A stretch of DNA of 64,000 nucleotides from UBA4312 sp040266995 (GCA_040266995.1 JAWRHV010000025.1:1-64000), one strand, 5' to 3'. Positions 23,578-32,191 are shown, numbered from the stretch's first letter. Notes: a model not told the origin generated them from the sequence alone. Made by a program: numbers and translations.

Positions 23578-24770
23578 TTTCTTTTACTCTTTTCTATATC
23601 CGACATGGTCTCAAGGATACGAAGGCCAAGTTCATACTTTGACAGCTTTGGCCAGCGTTGGATCTGATCTTTTGTTAAGACAGATACGACATTGGTGTCG
23701 GTTTTAAAACCGGCTCCTTCGGTGAACAGATTGTTGGCAATCAGCACATCGCAGTTCTTTTTGACAAGCTTTTCTTTCGCGTTCTTTTCCAGATCCTGGG
23801 TTTCCATCGCAAATCCGCATACGATCTGATCCTCTCGTTTATGCTGGCCGATATAAGCCAGTATATCCGGATTGCGGACAAAGGTCACGGTGAGACCTCC
23901 CTTGTCCTTTTTGATCTTTTGGTCAGCCACCTCCGCCGGGCGGTAATCCGCAACGGCAGCTGACATGATGATATAATCAGCCTGTTCCAGGTTTTCCTTG
24001 ATGGCTTCATACATATCTCTGGCACTTCGGACAGGGATGATATGGGCCCCTTCCACCGGATCAATAGAAACTGGACCGGATACGATAGTCACTTCGGCCC
24101 CCATCTTTATAGCGGCCTGAGCTATCGCATAGCCTTGTTTTCCACTGGAATGATTGGATATAAAACGTACCGGATCCAGAGGTTCCTGTGTCGGACCGGC
24201 ACTGATCAGAACGCGTTTTCCTTTTAACGGTCCATTGTTTTCAAACAACCGGTCAATGGCTTCGACAATATCTGCAACATCCGGCAGTTTTCCTTTTCCG
24301 GTGACATCACATGCCAAATGGCCTTCCACCGGTTCCAGGACATGATAGCCCAGTTGTCTGGCTTTCTGCATATTGGCTTGTGTCACTTCATTTTCATACA
24401 TGTGGACATTCATTGCCGGACAGATCATCTTTGGACAAGTCGCGGCCAAAAAGGTAGTGGTCAACATATCGTCGGCCAGCCCATGAACAACTTTGGCCAG
24501 TATATTTGCGGTTGCCGGGATGAGGATCATCGCATCCGCCCAGGTTGCCAATGAGATATGGGCAATGGGATCTTCACTGGTGAACAGATCCTGTTCACAT
24601 GGATGCTTGCTCAAAGCTTCAAAGGTGAGCTTTGGCACAAACTTTTCTGCGTTTTCCGTGAGAATGACCCGGATCTCATAATTCTTCTTACTTAGTTTGC
24701 TTACAAGGTCACAGGCTTTATAAGCGGCAATCCCGCCAGATACACCGATCACAAGATGTTTTTTTGTCAT
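23574..24770 (-). CDS. coaBC: Bifunctional phosphopantothenoylcysteine decarboxylase / phosphopantothenate--cysteine ligase
   Basis: 398-aa CoaBC. The N-terminal flavoprotein decarboxylase (about 1-180) has GVSGGIAAYKACDL near residues 8-21, the PXMNXXMW-type motif here as CPAMNVHMYEN near 121-131, and the catalytic His region SLATWADAMI. The C-terminal ligase (about 185-395) has ISAGPTQEPLDPVRFISN and the lysine-rich KIKKDKG strip. ATG 24770 is chosen for AGGAG 8 bases upstream; a longer frame starts inside the promoter. Confidence 0.95.
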   Translation of the reverse strand: MTKKHLVIGVSGGIAAYKACDLVSKLSKKNYEIRVILTENAEKFVPKLTFEALSKHPCEQDLFTSEDPIAHISLATWADAMILIPATANILAKVVHGLADDMLTTTFLAATCPKMICPAMNVHMYENEVTQANMQKARQLGYHVLEPVEGHLACDVTGKGKLPDVADIVEAIDRLFENNGPLKGKRVLISAGPTQEPLDPVRFISNHSSGKQGYAIAQAAIKMGAEVTIVSGPVSIDPVEGAHIIPVRSARDMYEAIKENLEQADYIIMSAAVADYRPAEVADQKIKKDKGGLTVTFVRNPDILAYIGQHKREDQIVCGFAMETQDLEKNAKEKLVKKNCDVLIANNLFTEGAGFKTDTNVVSVLTKDQIQRWPKLSKYELGLRILETMSDIEKSKRK

Positions 24771-24794
24771 AATCGAATCTCCTGTCAATTCTAT

Positions 24795-24823
24795 ATTATA
24801 GCTTATCATGTTTTTGAACTCAA
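24795..24823 (-). promoter_or_regulatory. coaBC promoter
   Basis: On the minus strand TTGAGT (24818-24823), 17-base spacer, TATAAT (24795-24800). Its -35 overlaps the -35 of the divergent glycerate kinase promoter. Confidence 0.7.
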
Positions 24824-24842
24824 TCCTTCTCTATGTTAAGAT
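24814..24842 (+). promoter_or_regulatory. Glycerate kinase promoter, candidate leaderless
   Basis: TTGAAC (24814-24819), 17-base spacer, TAAGAT (24837-24842) with an extended TG. The -10 ends 6 bases before the ATG and no SD is present. Confidence 0.6.
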
Positions 24843-24848
24843 GAAGCT

Positions 24849-25985
24849 ATGAAAATATTGATTGCCAGCGATTCTTACAAGGGGTGTATGACATCCAAAC
24901 AAGCCTGTCAGGCCATAGAAAACGGCATCCTTTCCGCCAATCCGGATCATGAGGTCAAACAGTTTCCGATGGCCGATGGAGGCGAAGGAACAGCAGAGGT
25001 TCTCTGTGATATCATACAGGGACAGAAGGTAGCGGTGTCAACGATCGATGCGTATGGAAAACCGATCGAATCCTTCTATGCCACAAACACCAAAACAGCG
25101 GTCATGGATGTGGCCAGCTGTATCGGTCTGAACATGTATCCGCGAAACCGCCGAAATCCGATGGTTGCCAGTTCGGCCGGTGTCGGGCGGTTGATGAAGG
25201 AAGCTCTCAACAGTCATCCGCAGACATTGATCATCGGCCTGGGAGGCAGCTGTACCAACGATGGAGGCATGGGTATTTTACATGAATTCGGGATCCGTTT
25301 TTACGATCATCGTCATCAGCTGCTGAAACCGAATGTCTATGCGTTAAACCGGATTGCGTATATTGATAAAACCGATTTTAAAAAGCCGGACACAGATATT
25401 ATCATTGCCTGCGATGTTCGAAATCATCTGCTGGGACCGCAAGGAGCCACCTGCATCTTTGGCGGGCAGAAGGGAATCTATGAAAACCAGATGGAACAAG
25501 TGGATGAATGGATGACCCATTATCGTAATCAGATCCGTCAATGTTTCCATATCGATCTCAACAAGCCGGAGGGTTCCGGTGCGGCCGGGGGCATCGGCAG
25601 TGTATTGCTGGGGCTGTTTCATGCCCGTATGATCCCGGGTATTGAACTGGTGATCGAGCAGTCGGATATGGAGACCTACATGAAAGAATGTGATCTGGTA
25701 TTTACCGGAGAAGGACAGACGGATGCCCAGACCAGATACGGCAAAGTGCCTTATGGGATTGCGGTGCTGGCTAACCGTTACAATAAACCGGTTCTATGCT
25801 TAAGCGGTGCTTTGGGAAAAGGGTATTGCCAGATGTACCAGGAAGGCCTGACGGGGATCTTTTCCACAGCGGACCGGGCCATGAGTTTTCAACAGGCGCT
25901 GGCTGCCGGACCGCAAAAGCTGGAAGCATTGAGCTATTCAATTATAAAGATGATCGATGGATTAAAGGAGAAGGGGACGTTATGA
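24849..25985 (+). CDS. Glycerate kinase (type 1)
   Basis: 378-aa GlxK/GarK-type kinase that phosphorylates D-glycerate. Seen: IASDSYKGCMTS near residues 4-15, FPMADGGEGTAEVL near 40-53, GLGGSCTNDGGMG near 131-143 and GSGAAGGIGSVLLG near 242-255, with FTGEGQTDAQT near 284-294. These glycine-rich loops define the family. The ATG has no SD; a full -35/-10 promoter ends 6 bases upstream. Its stop overlaps the ATG of the lipoprotein gene. Confidence 0.92.
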   Translation: MKILIASDSYKGCMTSKQACQAIENGILSANPDHEVKQFPMADGGEGTAEVLCDIIQGQKVAVSTIDAYGKPIESFYATNTKTAVMDVASCIGLNMYPRNRRNPMVASSAGVGRLMKEALNSHPQTLIIGLGGSCTNDGGMGILHEFGIRFYDHRHQLLKPNVYALNRIAYIDKTDFKKPDTDIIIACDVRNHLLGPQGATCIFGGQKGIYENQMEQVDEWMTHYRNQIRQCFHIDLNKPEGSGAAGGIGSVLLGLFHARMIPGIELVIEQSDMETYMKECDLVFTGEGQTDAQTRYGKVPYGIAVLANRYNKPVLCLSGALGKGYCQMYQEGLTGIFSTADRAMSFQQALAAGPQKLEALSYSIIKMIDGLKEKGTL

Positions 25986-26491
25986 GACGATTCATGGCTA
26001 TGTTGATTTCATTGTTGATCGGATTTTCGTTGTGGGGATGTGCATCCCGGGAACCCTATCAGCAGATTGACCTGACAGCCGCTCAACTGCAGGAAAAGCT
26101 GGATCAGAAGGAATCCTTTCTTTTACTGGTGGAAAGGGAAAACTGCCCTTTCTGCGAAAAGCTGAACGCCTATAAAGAAAAAACCAAGGACGAACATTTC
26201 AATATCACTGTATACCGTCTGGATTCCACGGACTTTAAGCTGGAACAGCAGGATGATGGAACTTTATCCTCACAGACCGAAGGGGGCAAGACCCTTTTGA
26301 CAATGGCTCCGTATTTCTTCTATACACCGACATTGTACGTCATCCGCGATGGTAAGGTGGTGCAATCCGGGGTCGGATTCAACGAATCGACCGGACAGAT
26401 TGCGTTATGGTCGGATGCGTCGGTGGTGGACTTTGATGAAGCCGAGTATGAAGAATTCTGGGACTTTGTGGAACAATATTCAGAATCTTGA
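25982..26491 (+). CDS. Thioredoxin-fold lipoprotein
   Basis: 169-aa secreted protein. Residues 1-20 form a lipoprotein signal with Cys after LWG (LWGC, an unusual Trp at -2). The mature part has a thioredoxin fold with NCPFCEKL near residues 55-62, a CxxC redox motif, then PTLYVIRDGKVV near 115-126. Likely an extracellular membrane-anchored thiol oxidoreductase. The start overlaps the glycerate kinase stop (ATGA) with AAGGAG upstream, so it is coupled to that gene although no functional link is obvious. Confidence 0.8.
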   Translation: MRRFMAMLISLLIGFSLWGCASREPYQQIDLTAAQLQEKLDQKESFLLLVERENCPFCEKLNAYKEKTKDEHFNITVYRLDSTDFKLEQQDDGTLSSQTEGGKTLLTMAPYFFYTPTLYVIRDGKVVQSGVGFNESTGQIALWSDASVVDFDEAEYEEFWDFVEQYSES

Positions 26492-26511
26492 AAAAGCAAA
26501 ACAAGACAATG

Positions 26512-26539
26512 TTGAAAATTTTTTCATAAATGATATAAT
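26512..26539 (+). promoter_or_regulatory. Promoter of the PPase-like gene
   Basis: TTGAAA, 16-base spacer, TATAAT with extended TGA (26531-26533). GGGAGG SD follows before ATG 26574. Confidence 0.65.
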
Positions 26540-26573
26540 TTGAAGTACACTATCCGTTTGGGAGGCTTATTGT

Positions 26574-26963
26574 ATGCGAGAGTTGGAAAATAATGCGTTG
26601 TTTTGGCAGAAGCTGGATACATTGGTGTTATCGAGTATTTTAAAGATCGACAGACCGAAAGGGACCAGTCATTTTAAGTACCACAATTTGATTTATCCGG
26701 TTGACTATGGGTATTTATCCGATACACTTGGTACCGATGCGCAACCGATTGATGTATATCGTGGAACGATGAACAGCAACTTTGTGGGAGCTATTGTCAT
26801 TTCAGCTGACATTTTAAAGAAAGATTGTGTGGCAAAGCTGTTGATTGGCTGTACAGAACAGGAAAAGGAAGATATTATGTCCTTTTTAAATCAGACAGAA
26901 TTTCAGAAAGCCATCTTGATACAAAGAGGAAATGAAGTCCCATCCTGGGCAACGAGTGATTAG
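26574..26963 (+). CDS. Short inorganic pyrophosphatase-like protein
   Basis: 129-aa protein related to soluble family I pyrophosphatases but truncated. Seen: DRPKGTSHFKY near residues 26-36, YPVDYGYLSDTLGTD near 41-55 and QPIDVY near 57-62. These match the K-G-s-xKYE, YPxNYGf and DGDPLD blocks. However, the first Asp pair of DGDPLD is altered to TDAQPID, and the later acidic metal ligands are missing from the C-terminal half. It may bind phosphate compounds without being a normal pyrophosphatase. Single-gene unit. Confidence 0.65.
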   Translation: MRELENNALFWQKLDTLVLSSILKIDRPKGTSHFKYHNLIYPVDYGYLSDTLGTDAQPIDVYRGTMNSNFVGAIVISADILKKDCVAKLLIGCTEQEKEDIMSFLNQTEFQKAILIQRGNEVPSWATSD

Positions 26964-26977
26964 TTTAATCAAGGATG

Positions 26978-26986
26978 TGCTATAAT
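26978..26986 (+). promoter_or_regulatory. Extended -10 of rubrerythrin
   Basis: TGCTATAAT, perfect extended -10, 22 bases before the rubrerythrin ATG with AGGAGG between. Confidence 0.65.
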
Positions 26987-27008
26987 AGCCGTATCAGGAG
27001 GTAATAGT

Positions 27009-27551
27009 ATGGAATTGAGAGGTTCAAAAACAGAAAAGAACTTACAGGCTGCATTTGCAGGAGAATGCCAGGCAAGTATTAAATACCAATACTATGCAAG
27101 CAAAGCGAAAAAGGATGGCTATGTAAAGATCAAAAACATCTTTGAAGAAACATCCGGAAACGAAAAGGAACATGCAAAATTATGGTTTAAAGCTTTGCAT
27201 GATGGCGGCGTTCCTTCCACTGTTGAAAATCTAAAGGATGCGGCATCCGGTGAAAACTATGAATGGACGGATATGTATAAAGAGTTCGCCGAAGTGGCAC
27301 GCAGTGAAGGCTTTGATGAAATCGCTGAATTGTTTGAAGGCGTAGGCGCCATTGAAAAACACCATGAAGCGCGTTTCAACGGATTGTTAAAAGAAGTGGA
27401 AGAAGAAACGATGTTTAAGAAAGAAGAAGACATCGTATGGATCTGCTTAAACTGCGGTCATGTATTTATCGGAAAAGAGGCACCGGAAGAATGTCCGGTA
27501 TGCGCACATCCGAAAGCATATTTCCAGGAATTGAAAGAACACTATCTGTAA
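27009..27551 (+). CDS. rbr: Rubrerythrin
   Basis: 180-aa peroxide-reducing non-haem iron protein of anaerobes. The N-terminal ferritin-like four-helix domain carries di-iron ligands (EKNLQAAFAGE..., ETSGNEKEHAKLW near residues 47-59, EGVGAIEKHHEARF near 113-126). The C-terminal rubredoxin domain has CLNCG near 141-145 and CPVCAHPKAYF near 157-167. A strong extended -10 and SD suggest high expression. A terminator follows at once. Confidence 0.96.
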   Translation: MELRGSKTEKNLQAAFAGECQASIKYQYYASKAKKDGYVKIKNIFEETSGNEKEHAKLWFKALHDGGVPSTVENLKDAASGENYEWTDMYKEFAEVARSEGFDEIAELFEGVGAIEKHHEARFNGLLKEVEEETMFKKEEDIVWICLNCGHVFIGKEAPEECPVCAHPKAYFQELKEHYL

Positions 27552-27552
27552 G

Positions 27553-27581
27553 AGATTCGATTGAAAGATCGAATCTTTTTT
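27553..27581 (+). terminator. Intrinsic terminator after rubrerythrin
   Basis: 9-bp stem AGATTCGAT/ATCGAATCT then six T. The T-run runs directly into the GGAGG of the next gene, so read-through transcripts would still be translated. Confidence 0.85.
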
Positions 27582-27593
27582 GGAGGAATACAT

Positions 27594-27845
27594 ATGGATT
27601 TGAAAGAAGCATTGCGCTATCTGCAGGAAGGCTATACGCTGATCCTGCAGGCAGAGAGGACCTTTGTACATCAATTTGAAGAGGTTGTGTATTTACACAA
27701 CGATCAATGGCATACCCGACTGTCTTTGTCCGACTTTGAACAACTGTATGCCAATAACCGGTTTATCCTGTATGAAACACAAGAGCAGACCATTGATACA
27801 AAGAAGGATGAAGAATATTATCAATGGGCGGAAAGGAACCAATAG
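27594..27845 (+). CDS. Small hypothetical protein
   Basis: 83-aa acidic cytosolic protein with no recognised family. The sequence is helix-strand mixed with many aromatic residues (FVHQFEEVVYLHNDQWHTRL near 25-44) and a FILYE segment near 57-61. ATG 27594 follows TTGGAGGAAT, placing the SD directly after the rubrerythrin terminator. It overlaps nothing and ends 2 bases before the PAP2 gene, so these two and the CPBP gene likely form one operon. Confidence 0.65.
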   Translation: MDLKEALRYLQEGYTLILQAERTFVHQFEEVVYLHNDQWHTRLSLSDFEQLYANNRFILYETQEQTIDTKKDEEYYQWAERNQ

Positions 27846-27847
27846 CT

Positions 27848-28369
27848 ATGACACTGGATGGTAAAATATTACTTTGGATCCAGACGGCTTTACGGCAGGA
27901 ATGGATGAATTCTTTCTGGTTGTTTGTGACCAGACTGGGAGATCGGGGCATTATCTGGCTGTTGACGATCCTGATTTTGTGCTGTTTTAAAAAGACCCGA
28001 AAAACAGCGGTGTATGCGTTTATCTCTCTGGCCGTTGCTTTTCTTTTGGGGGAAGGACTGCTAAAACATCTGATTGCCCGTCCAAGACCGTTTGAAATGA
28101 TATCGGATCTGGTAGTCCTGGGAGCAAAACCGGGCAGCTATTCATGCCCAAGCGGCCATACGATGTCCAGCTTTGCCACAGCGTGGATCTATTATTTGGG
28201 ACTGGACAAGAGAATTGGGATACCGGCGATGATCCTGGCGGTATTGATCGGAATCTCCCGATTGTATATCGGGGTGCATTATCCGACGGATGTCCTGCTG
28301 GGATTTATCCTGGCTACCGCTGTAAGCTACGTTGTTTTCCGGATCATGAAAAGGAGGGGAGTTGTATGA
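27848..28369 (+). CDS. PAP2 family phosphatase (membrane)
   Basis: 173-aa integral membrane phosphatase with about five hydrophobic segments. Seen: phosphatase signature KHLIARPRPF near residues 73-82, PSGHTMSSF near 102-110 and SRLYIGVHYPTD near 138-149, giving the catalytic His residues and Asp. Substrates in this family are lipid phosphates such as undecaprenyl diphosphate or phosphatidylglycerophosphate. ATG 27848 follows AAAGGA. It overlaps the CPBP gene by 4 bases. Confidence 0.9.
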   Translation: MTLDGKILLWIQTALRQEWMNSFWLFVTRLGDRGIIWLLTILILCCFKKTRKTAVYAFISLAVAFLLGEGLLKHLIARPRPFEMISDLVVLGAKPGSYSCPSGHTMSSFATAWIYYLGLDKRIGIPAMILAVLIGISRLYIGVHYPTDVLLGFILATAVSYVVFRIMKRRGVV

Positions 28370-29268
28370 GGCCTCCAACATTTACTAAATTTGATTCCTT
28401 TCAAAGAACGATAAGGAATATTGGATGGATGCTTCTGATTGTGGTAGTCGCCCAGATTGGAATTGACATCATCAAAACAGTTTTGATCAGGTACTGGGGC
28501 AATACGGTCATCCTGGAAGGTCTGGCTCTGATGGCAAAAACCTTGTTACCGGCCGTATGTGCACTGGTCTACGCGAACAAACAAATCGATGTACATTGGT
28601 ATTCATCGGATCTTACGTTCGATTTTCCACTCTCTGCCTATTTGAAAACAGTGGCAGCTATGTTTTCCTGTGCAATGCTTCTGTCCCTGGCTTTAACGCT
28701 TGTTCAGACCGTGCTGGGAATCCGTTTTTTTAATGATGTATTGTTTCAGTATTCCAATCCTGTGTATCGGATCTGTGTTATCATTGCCGGCGTCATCTTT
28801 GCGCCGGTCCTGGAGGAGATGCTCTGTCGAGGTGTTATTTTACGTAGTCTGAAGGACTATAATGCCTTGTTTTCGATTATAATGACAGGACTGTTGTTTG
28901 GCATGCTGCACATGAACCTGATCCAGGGCATCGTGCATTGTTGCACGGGGATGATTTTGGCGTATGTCAGTTTAAAATACAAGTCTTTGATTCTGACCAT
29001 CCTGGTACATATGACCCATAACGCTTTGTCCTTTCTGACGGTGTTCTCTGCAAACAATGTGGTAATGTCGTCGATCGTAGGACTGCTTATGTATGTATTG
29101 ATCATTGCGGGAATCGTTGTGATTGCGATGGAATGGAAAAACTGGATCCAGTTTCTGCGAAGGCACTCGATACATTATCCTTATTTTTCGATGGCCTGCA
29201 AGCAGGTGAGCATGATCTTGTTTGGAATTGTATTTGTGATTCTTTCTGCTCTGGTTATGATCGTCTGA
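28366..29268 (+). CDS. CPBP family intramembrane glutamic endopeptidase
   Basis: 300-aa polytopic membrane protein of the CAAX/CPBP protease family. Seen: LEEMLCRGVILRSL near residues 145-158 (EExxxR motif), FGMLHMNLIQG near 177-187 (conserved His) and VHMTHNALSF near 211-220 (second His). These form the family's catalytic motifs. AAGGAGGGG precedes the ATG, which overlaps the PAP2 stop. Substrate unknown; family members process peptides or protect against bacteriocins. Confidence 0.88.
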   Translation: MRPPTFTKFDSFQRTIRNIGWMLLIVVVAQIGIDIIKTVLIRYWGNTVILEGLALMAKTLLPAVCALVYANKQIDVHWYSSDLTFDFPLSAYLKTVAAMFSCAMLLSLALTLVQTVLGIRFFNDVLFQYSNPVYRICVIIAGVIFAPVLEEMLCRGVILRSLKDYNALFSIIMTGLLFGMLHMNLIQGIVHCCTGMILAYVSLKYKSLILTILVHMTHNALSFLTVFSANNVVMSSIVGLLMYVLIIAGIVVIAMEWKNWIQFLRRHSIHYPYFSMACKQVSMILFGIVFVILSALVMIV

Positions 29269-29334
29269 CAGGGTCGATCATTGACGGAAACAGAATCTCT
29301 GTGTAAAATTCATCTAGAAAAGGAAAAAGATACT

Positions 29335-29922
29335 ATGTTGGATGAACGAGAGCTAACGGAAAATGGAAAAAAGACACGACGTCAGATTTATGAAGCGGCT
29401 GTTGAACTTCTGTTAAAAGAAGGTTATGACAAGCTGACGATCAAAAAGATTTGTAAAGCATCCGGAACGAGCAATGGGAGCTTTTATCATTTTTTCCGCA
29501 ATAAGGATGAGCTTCTTGCCTATTATTACAATGTGACGGCTGAGAAGTTTTTAGAGGAACAAAATGAGGACTTTGTCAATGCAACCTTATATGAGCAGAT
29601 GATGATCTGTTATCGATGGTATACAAAGTATTCATCGAGCTATGGCGTAGATTTCTGTCGGAACTTCTTTATTCCCAGCAATCGATCGATCGACCCGGAT
29701 TATATGTATAATGCCTTTTATGAGATTTCCAGGGAGTGTCTGCATGCACATAAGGAGCAATTGGCACCGGGAAGAGATCCGGATCTGGTTGCGCACGATT
29801 TATGTGTAATGGCCAAGGGTATTATTGCCGATTGGAGCAATTCCAAAGGGGCCTATGATATTTCAGAAGCTACGGAACGAATGTTCTCTGCGTATCTCTA
29901 TGGTGTACTAGATCATTCTTGA
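29335..29922 (+). CDS. TetR family transcriptional regulator
   Basis: 195-aa regulator. N-terminal HTH at about residues 10-55: KTRRQIYEAAVELLLKEGY, then TIKKICKASGTSNGSFYHFF. The C-terminal ligand domain (about 60-195) is not recognisable by ligand. ATG 29335 follows AAAAGGAAAA; an upstream TTG lacks an SD. It lies upstream of the enoate-reductase-like gene, whose promoter carries a 16-bp palindrome overlapping the -35, so it probably represses that gene and responds to its substrate. Confidence 0.88.
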   Translation: MLDERELTENGKKTRRQIYEAAVELLLKEGYDKLTIKKICKASGTSNGSFYHFFRNKDELLAYYYNVTAEKFLEEQNEDFVNATLYEQMMICYRWYTKYSSSYGVDFCRNFFIPSNRSIDPDYMYNAFYEISRECLHAHKEQLAPGRDPDLVAHDLCVMAKGIIADWSNSKGAYDISEATERMFSAYLYGVLDHS

Positions 29923-29926
29923 TTGA

Positions 29927-29957
29927 GAACGTACAGAAGGTGCGTTCCTTTTTTTTG
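29927..29957 (+). terminator. Intrinsic terminator after the TetR gene
   Basis: 8-bp stem GAACGTAC / GTGCGTTC (one wobble) followed by a run of eight T. Confidence 0.8.
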
Positions 29958-29976
29958 CCAAAAATTAGAGCATAAA

Positions 29977-29992
29977 CTAGAGCGCACTCTAG
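29977..29992. promoter_or_regulatory. Putative TetR operator
   Basis: CTAGAGCGCACTCTAG, two 6-base arms around a 4-base centre. The right arm overlaps the -35 of the flavoenzyme promoter; a further TAGAG half-site lies just upstream. Confidence 0.65.
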
Positions 29993-30018
29993 ACGAGATT
30001 CTAAAAATATGATATATT
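29990..30018 (+). promoter_or_regulatory. Promoter of the enoate-reductase-like gene
   Basis: TAGACG (29990-29995), 17-base spacer, TATATT (30013-30018) with an extended TGA. AAGGAGG SD lies at 30071-30077. Confidence 0.6.
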
Positions 30019-30086
30019 ACATCATGTAAGAGGAATTCCACCTGCGATCATTAGATCAAAAGGAAAATACAAGGAGGATGAAACAG

Positions 30087-32027
30087 ATGGAATGTAAGAA
30101 TGCGGCTTTTCAACCAGGAAAAATTGGAAAACTTGAGTTGAAAAACAGGCTGATCGTCCCAGCTATGGTCACGAATACGTGTACAGCAGACGGGCTGCCG
30201 ACCGAACGTTTTATTCAGTATCATGAAGAAAAAGCAAAAGGCGGATGGGGCATGATCATAACGGAGGACTATGCGATTACCCCTTATGCGGGAGGATTTC
30301 GTGACTTGGCTGGATTATGGGCAGACAGCCAGATCCCGGCGCATACGGAGTTTGTGGATCGAATCCACCAACAAGGGGCTAAGATCTGTTGTCAGATCTA
30401 TCATGCAGGAAGACAGACAAACAGTAAAGTGAATGGGGTACAGTGCATGGCACCCTCTCCATATAAAGACCCACCTTCCTTCGAAAATCCGAAAGAAATG
30501 ACCAAAGAGGATATCGAAGAAACGATTGAAGCGTATAAAGAGGCAGCGATCCGGGCAGTAAAATGTGGATTTGATGCCGTCGAGATTCATGGAGCGCATG
30601 GTTATTTGATCAATCAGTTCAATTCACCATATTCCAATAAGAGAGCGGATGAGTATGGCGGTTCAACCTGGAATCGGACACGGTTTGGACGGGAAGTTAT
30701 CCACGCTGTACGCCAAGCGGTCGGACCGGATTATCCCATCCTGTTTAAACTGACGACAGAAGAATTTGTGGCTGGTGGTCTACGTATTGCGGAGGGACGG
30801 GAAGTCGCAAGAATATACGCAAAAGAACCAGTCGATGCGATTACAATCTCCCAAGGTGTCAACGCAACAGAATGGGCCGTGATTCCTCCGGCACATATCC
30901 CGCCGGCCGGATTTATACAACACGTAAAGAGCTGTCGTGAAGTGACCGGGAATATGCCGATTATTGCGATAGGTCGAATTCTTAACTTTGATCTGGCGGA
31001 TCATATTATTGCGGACGGTACAGCTGACTTTGTCTGTATGGGTCGTGCTTCGCTAGCTGATCCACTGGCACCGAAGAAATATCTGGAAGGAAGAAAAGAA
31101 GATATCATTACATGCATCGGCTGTGTACAAGGCTGTCTGGGGAATTTACGTAAGAATATACCGATCCAGTGTCTTGTCAATCCTAGAACGGTAAAGGAAT
31201 ACTGTTGCGATATGGAGCCGGTAGAACGATCCTCCAGAAAGAAGGTAGTCATTGCTGGTGGAGGTATCGCCGGCTTGGAAGCAGCCGTAGCCGCTGCGAA
31301 AAAAGGCCATCATGTCTGCATTTATGAAAAAAGCGATACGTTGGGTGGTCAATGGTTAAAAGCTGCTGTGCCAAGTGCCAAACAAGATTTCACTACCTTG
31401 GTTTCGTGGTGTAAGATCCAATTGGAGAAAATGGGGGTTCCTATTTATCTGAATACTGAATATACCAAGGAAATGGCACAGAAAGACACACCGGATGTAG
31501 TTCTTGCGGCTACTGGCAGTATTGAAAAAACGTTGCCTTTGCCGGGGGTGGACGGCCCACATGTATTGAAGGCACAGGAAATATTAAGCGGAAAGAAGAA
31601 TACAACAGGCAACAAAGTGGTTGTTGTAGGTGGTGGTAGTGTCGGTGTAGAAACGGCAGCACATATGGCACAGGATTTTAAAGATGTTACCATTTTGGAA
31701 GTCAGAGATCAGATAGCAGCAGACGGAGAATTCTCCAACAATTATTTCTTGTTTAAAATTCTGGATGAATTTAAAGTGAAATCATATACAAAGGCCTTCT
31801 ATCAGAATTATGTGGATGGAACGGTGACTTTCAAAAAGAAAGATCAATATTATGAAATCGACGATGTTACAGACATTGTTTTGGCAGTTGGTTCTGCTCC
31901 TGTTCAGACTCTGAAAGACGAACTTGAATCATTGGGTATCGATGTACGGTTGATTGGCGATGCCAACCAGGTAAAACCGGGATTGAAGAATATTGAAGAA
32001 GGTTTCTTTGCGGGCTTGAACATATAA
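30087..32027 (+). CDS. NADH:flavin oxidoreductase, enoate reductase / BaiCD-like (OYE + FeS + FAD)
   Basis: 646-aa enzyme with three parts. Residues 1-330 form an FMN TIM barrel of the old yellow enzyme class (IVPAMVTN near 25, HGAHGYLINQFNSP near 165-178). A 4Fe-4S motif CIGCVQGCLG lies near 340-349 with a further Cys in IQCLVNP. The C-terminal half has two dinucleotide folds: VVIAGGGIAGLEAA and VVVVGGGSVGVETA. This is the 2,4-dienoyl-CoA reductase / enoate reductase / bile-acid BaiCD architecture. ATG 30087 is used because AAGGAGG abuts ATG 30078. Regulation by the adjacent TetR suggests a xenobiotic or sterol-like substrate (inference). Confidence 0.88.
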   Translation: MECKNAAFQPGKIGKLELKNRLIVPAMVTNTCTADGLPTERFIQYHEEKAKGGWGMIITEDYAITPYAGGFRDLAGLWADSQIPAHTEFVDRIHQQGAKICCQIYHAGRQTNSKVNGVQCMAPSPYKDPPSFENPKEMTKEDIEETIEAYKEAAIRAVKCGFDAVEIHGAHGYLINQFNSPYSNKRADEYGGSTWNRTRFGREVIHAVRQAVGPDYPILFKLTTEEFVAGGLRIAEGREVARIYAKEPVDAITISQGVNATEWAVIPPAHIPPAGFIQHVKSCREVTGNMPIIAIGRILNFDLADHIIADGTADFVCMGRASLADPLAPKKYLEGRKEDIITCIGCVQGCLGNLRKNIPIQCLVNPRTVKEYCCDMEPVERSSRKKVVIAGGGIAGLEAAVAAAKKGHHVCIYEKSDTLGGQWLKAAVPSAKQDFTTLVSWCKIQLEKMGVPIYLNTEYTKEMAQKDTPDVVLAATGSIEKTLPLPGVDGPHVLKAQEILSGKKNTTGNKVVVVGGGSVGVETAAHMAQDFKDVTILEVRDQIAADGEFSNNYFLFKILDEFKVKSYTKAFYQNYVDGTVTFKKKDQYYEIDDVTDIVLAVGSAPVQTLKDELESLGIDVRLIGDANQVKPGLKNIEEGFFAGLNI

Positions 32028-32037
32028 TAGGAATTAA

Positions 32038-32068
32038 GGACTCCTGATTTGGGCAGGAGCCCTTTTTT
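32038..32068 (+). terminator. Intrinsic terminator after the flavoenzyme gene
   Basis: Stem GGACTCCTG / CAGGAGCCC (one mismatch) followed by six T. Confidence 0.8.
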
Positions 32069-32191
32069 AATGTATACGGTCCATGACTTTTGTTGGATAT
32101 GGGTAAAAAGATGGTGGTTTTGGGTTGTTTGTATGCAAAATTAAGGAAACAATGAAAATAACATTGCGAGACAATATAAAAAGGAGACAAT

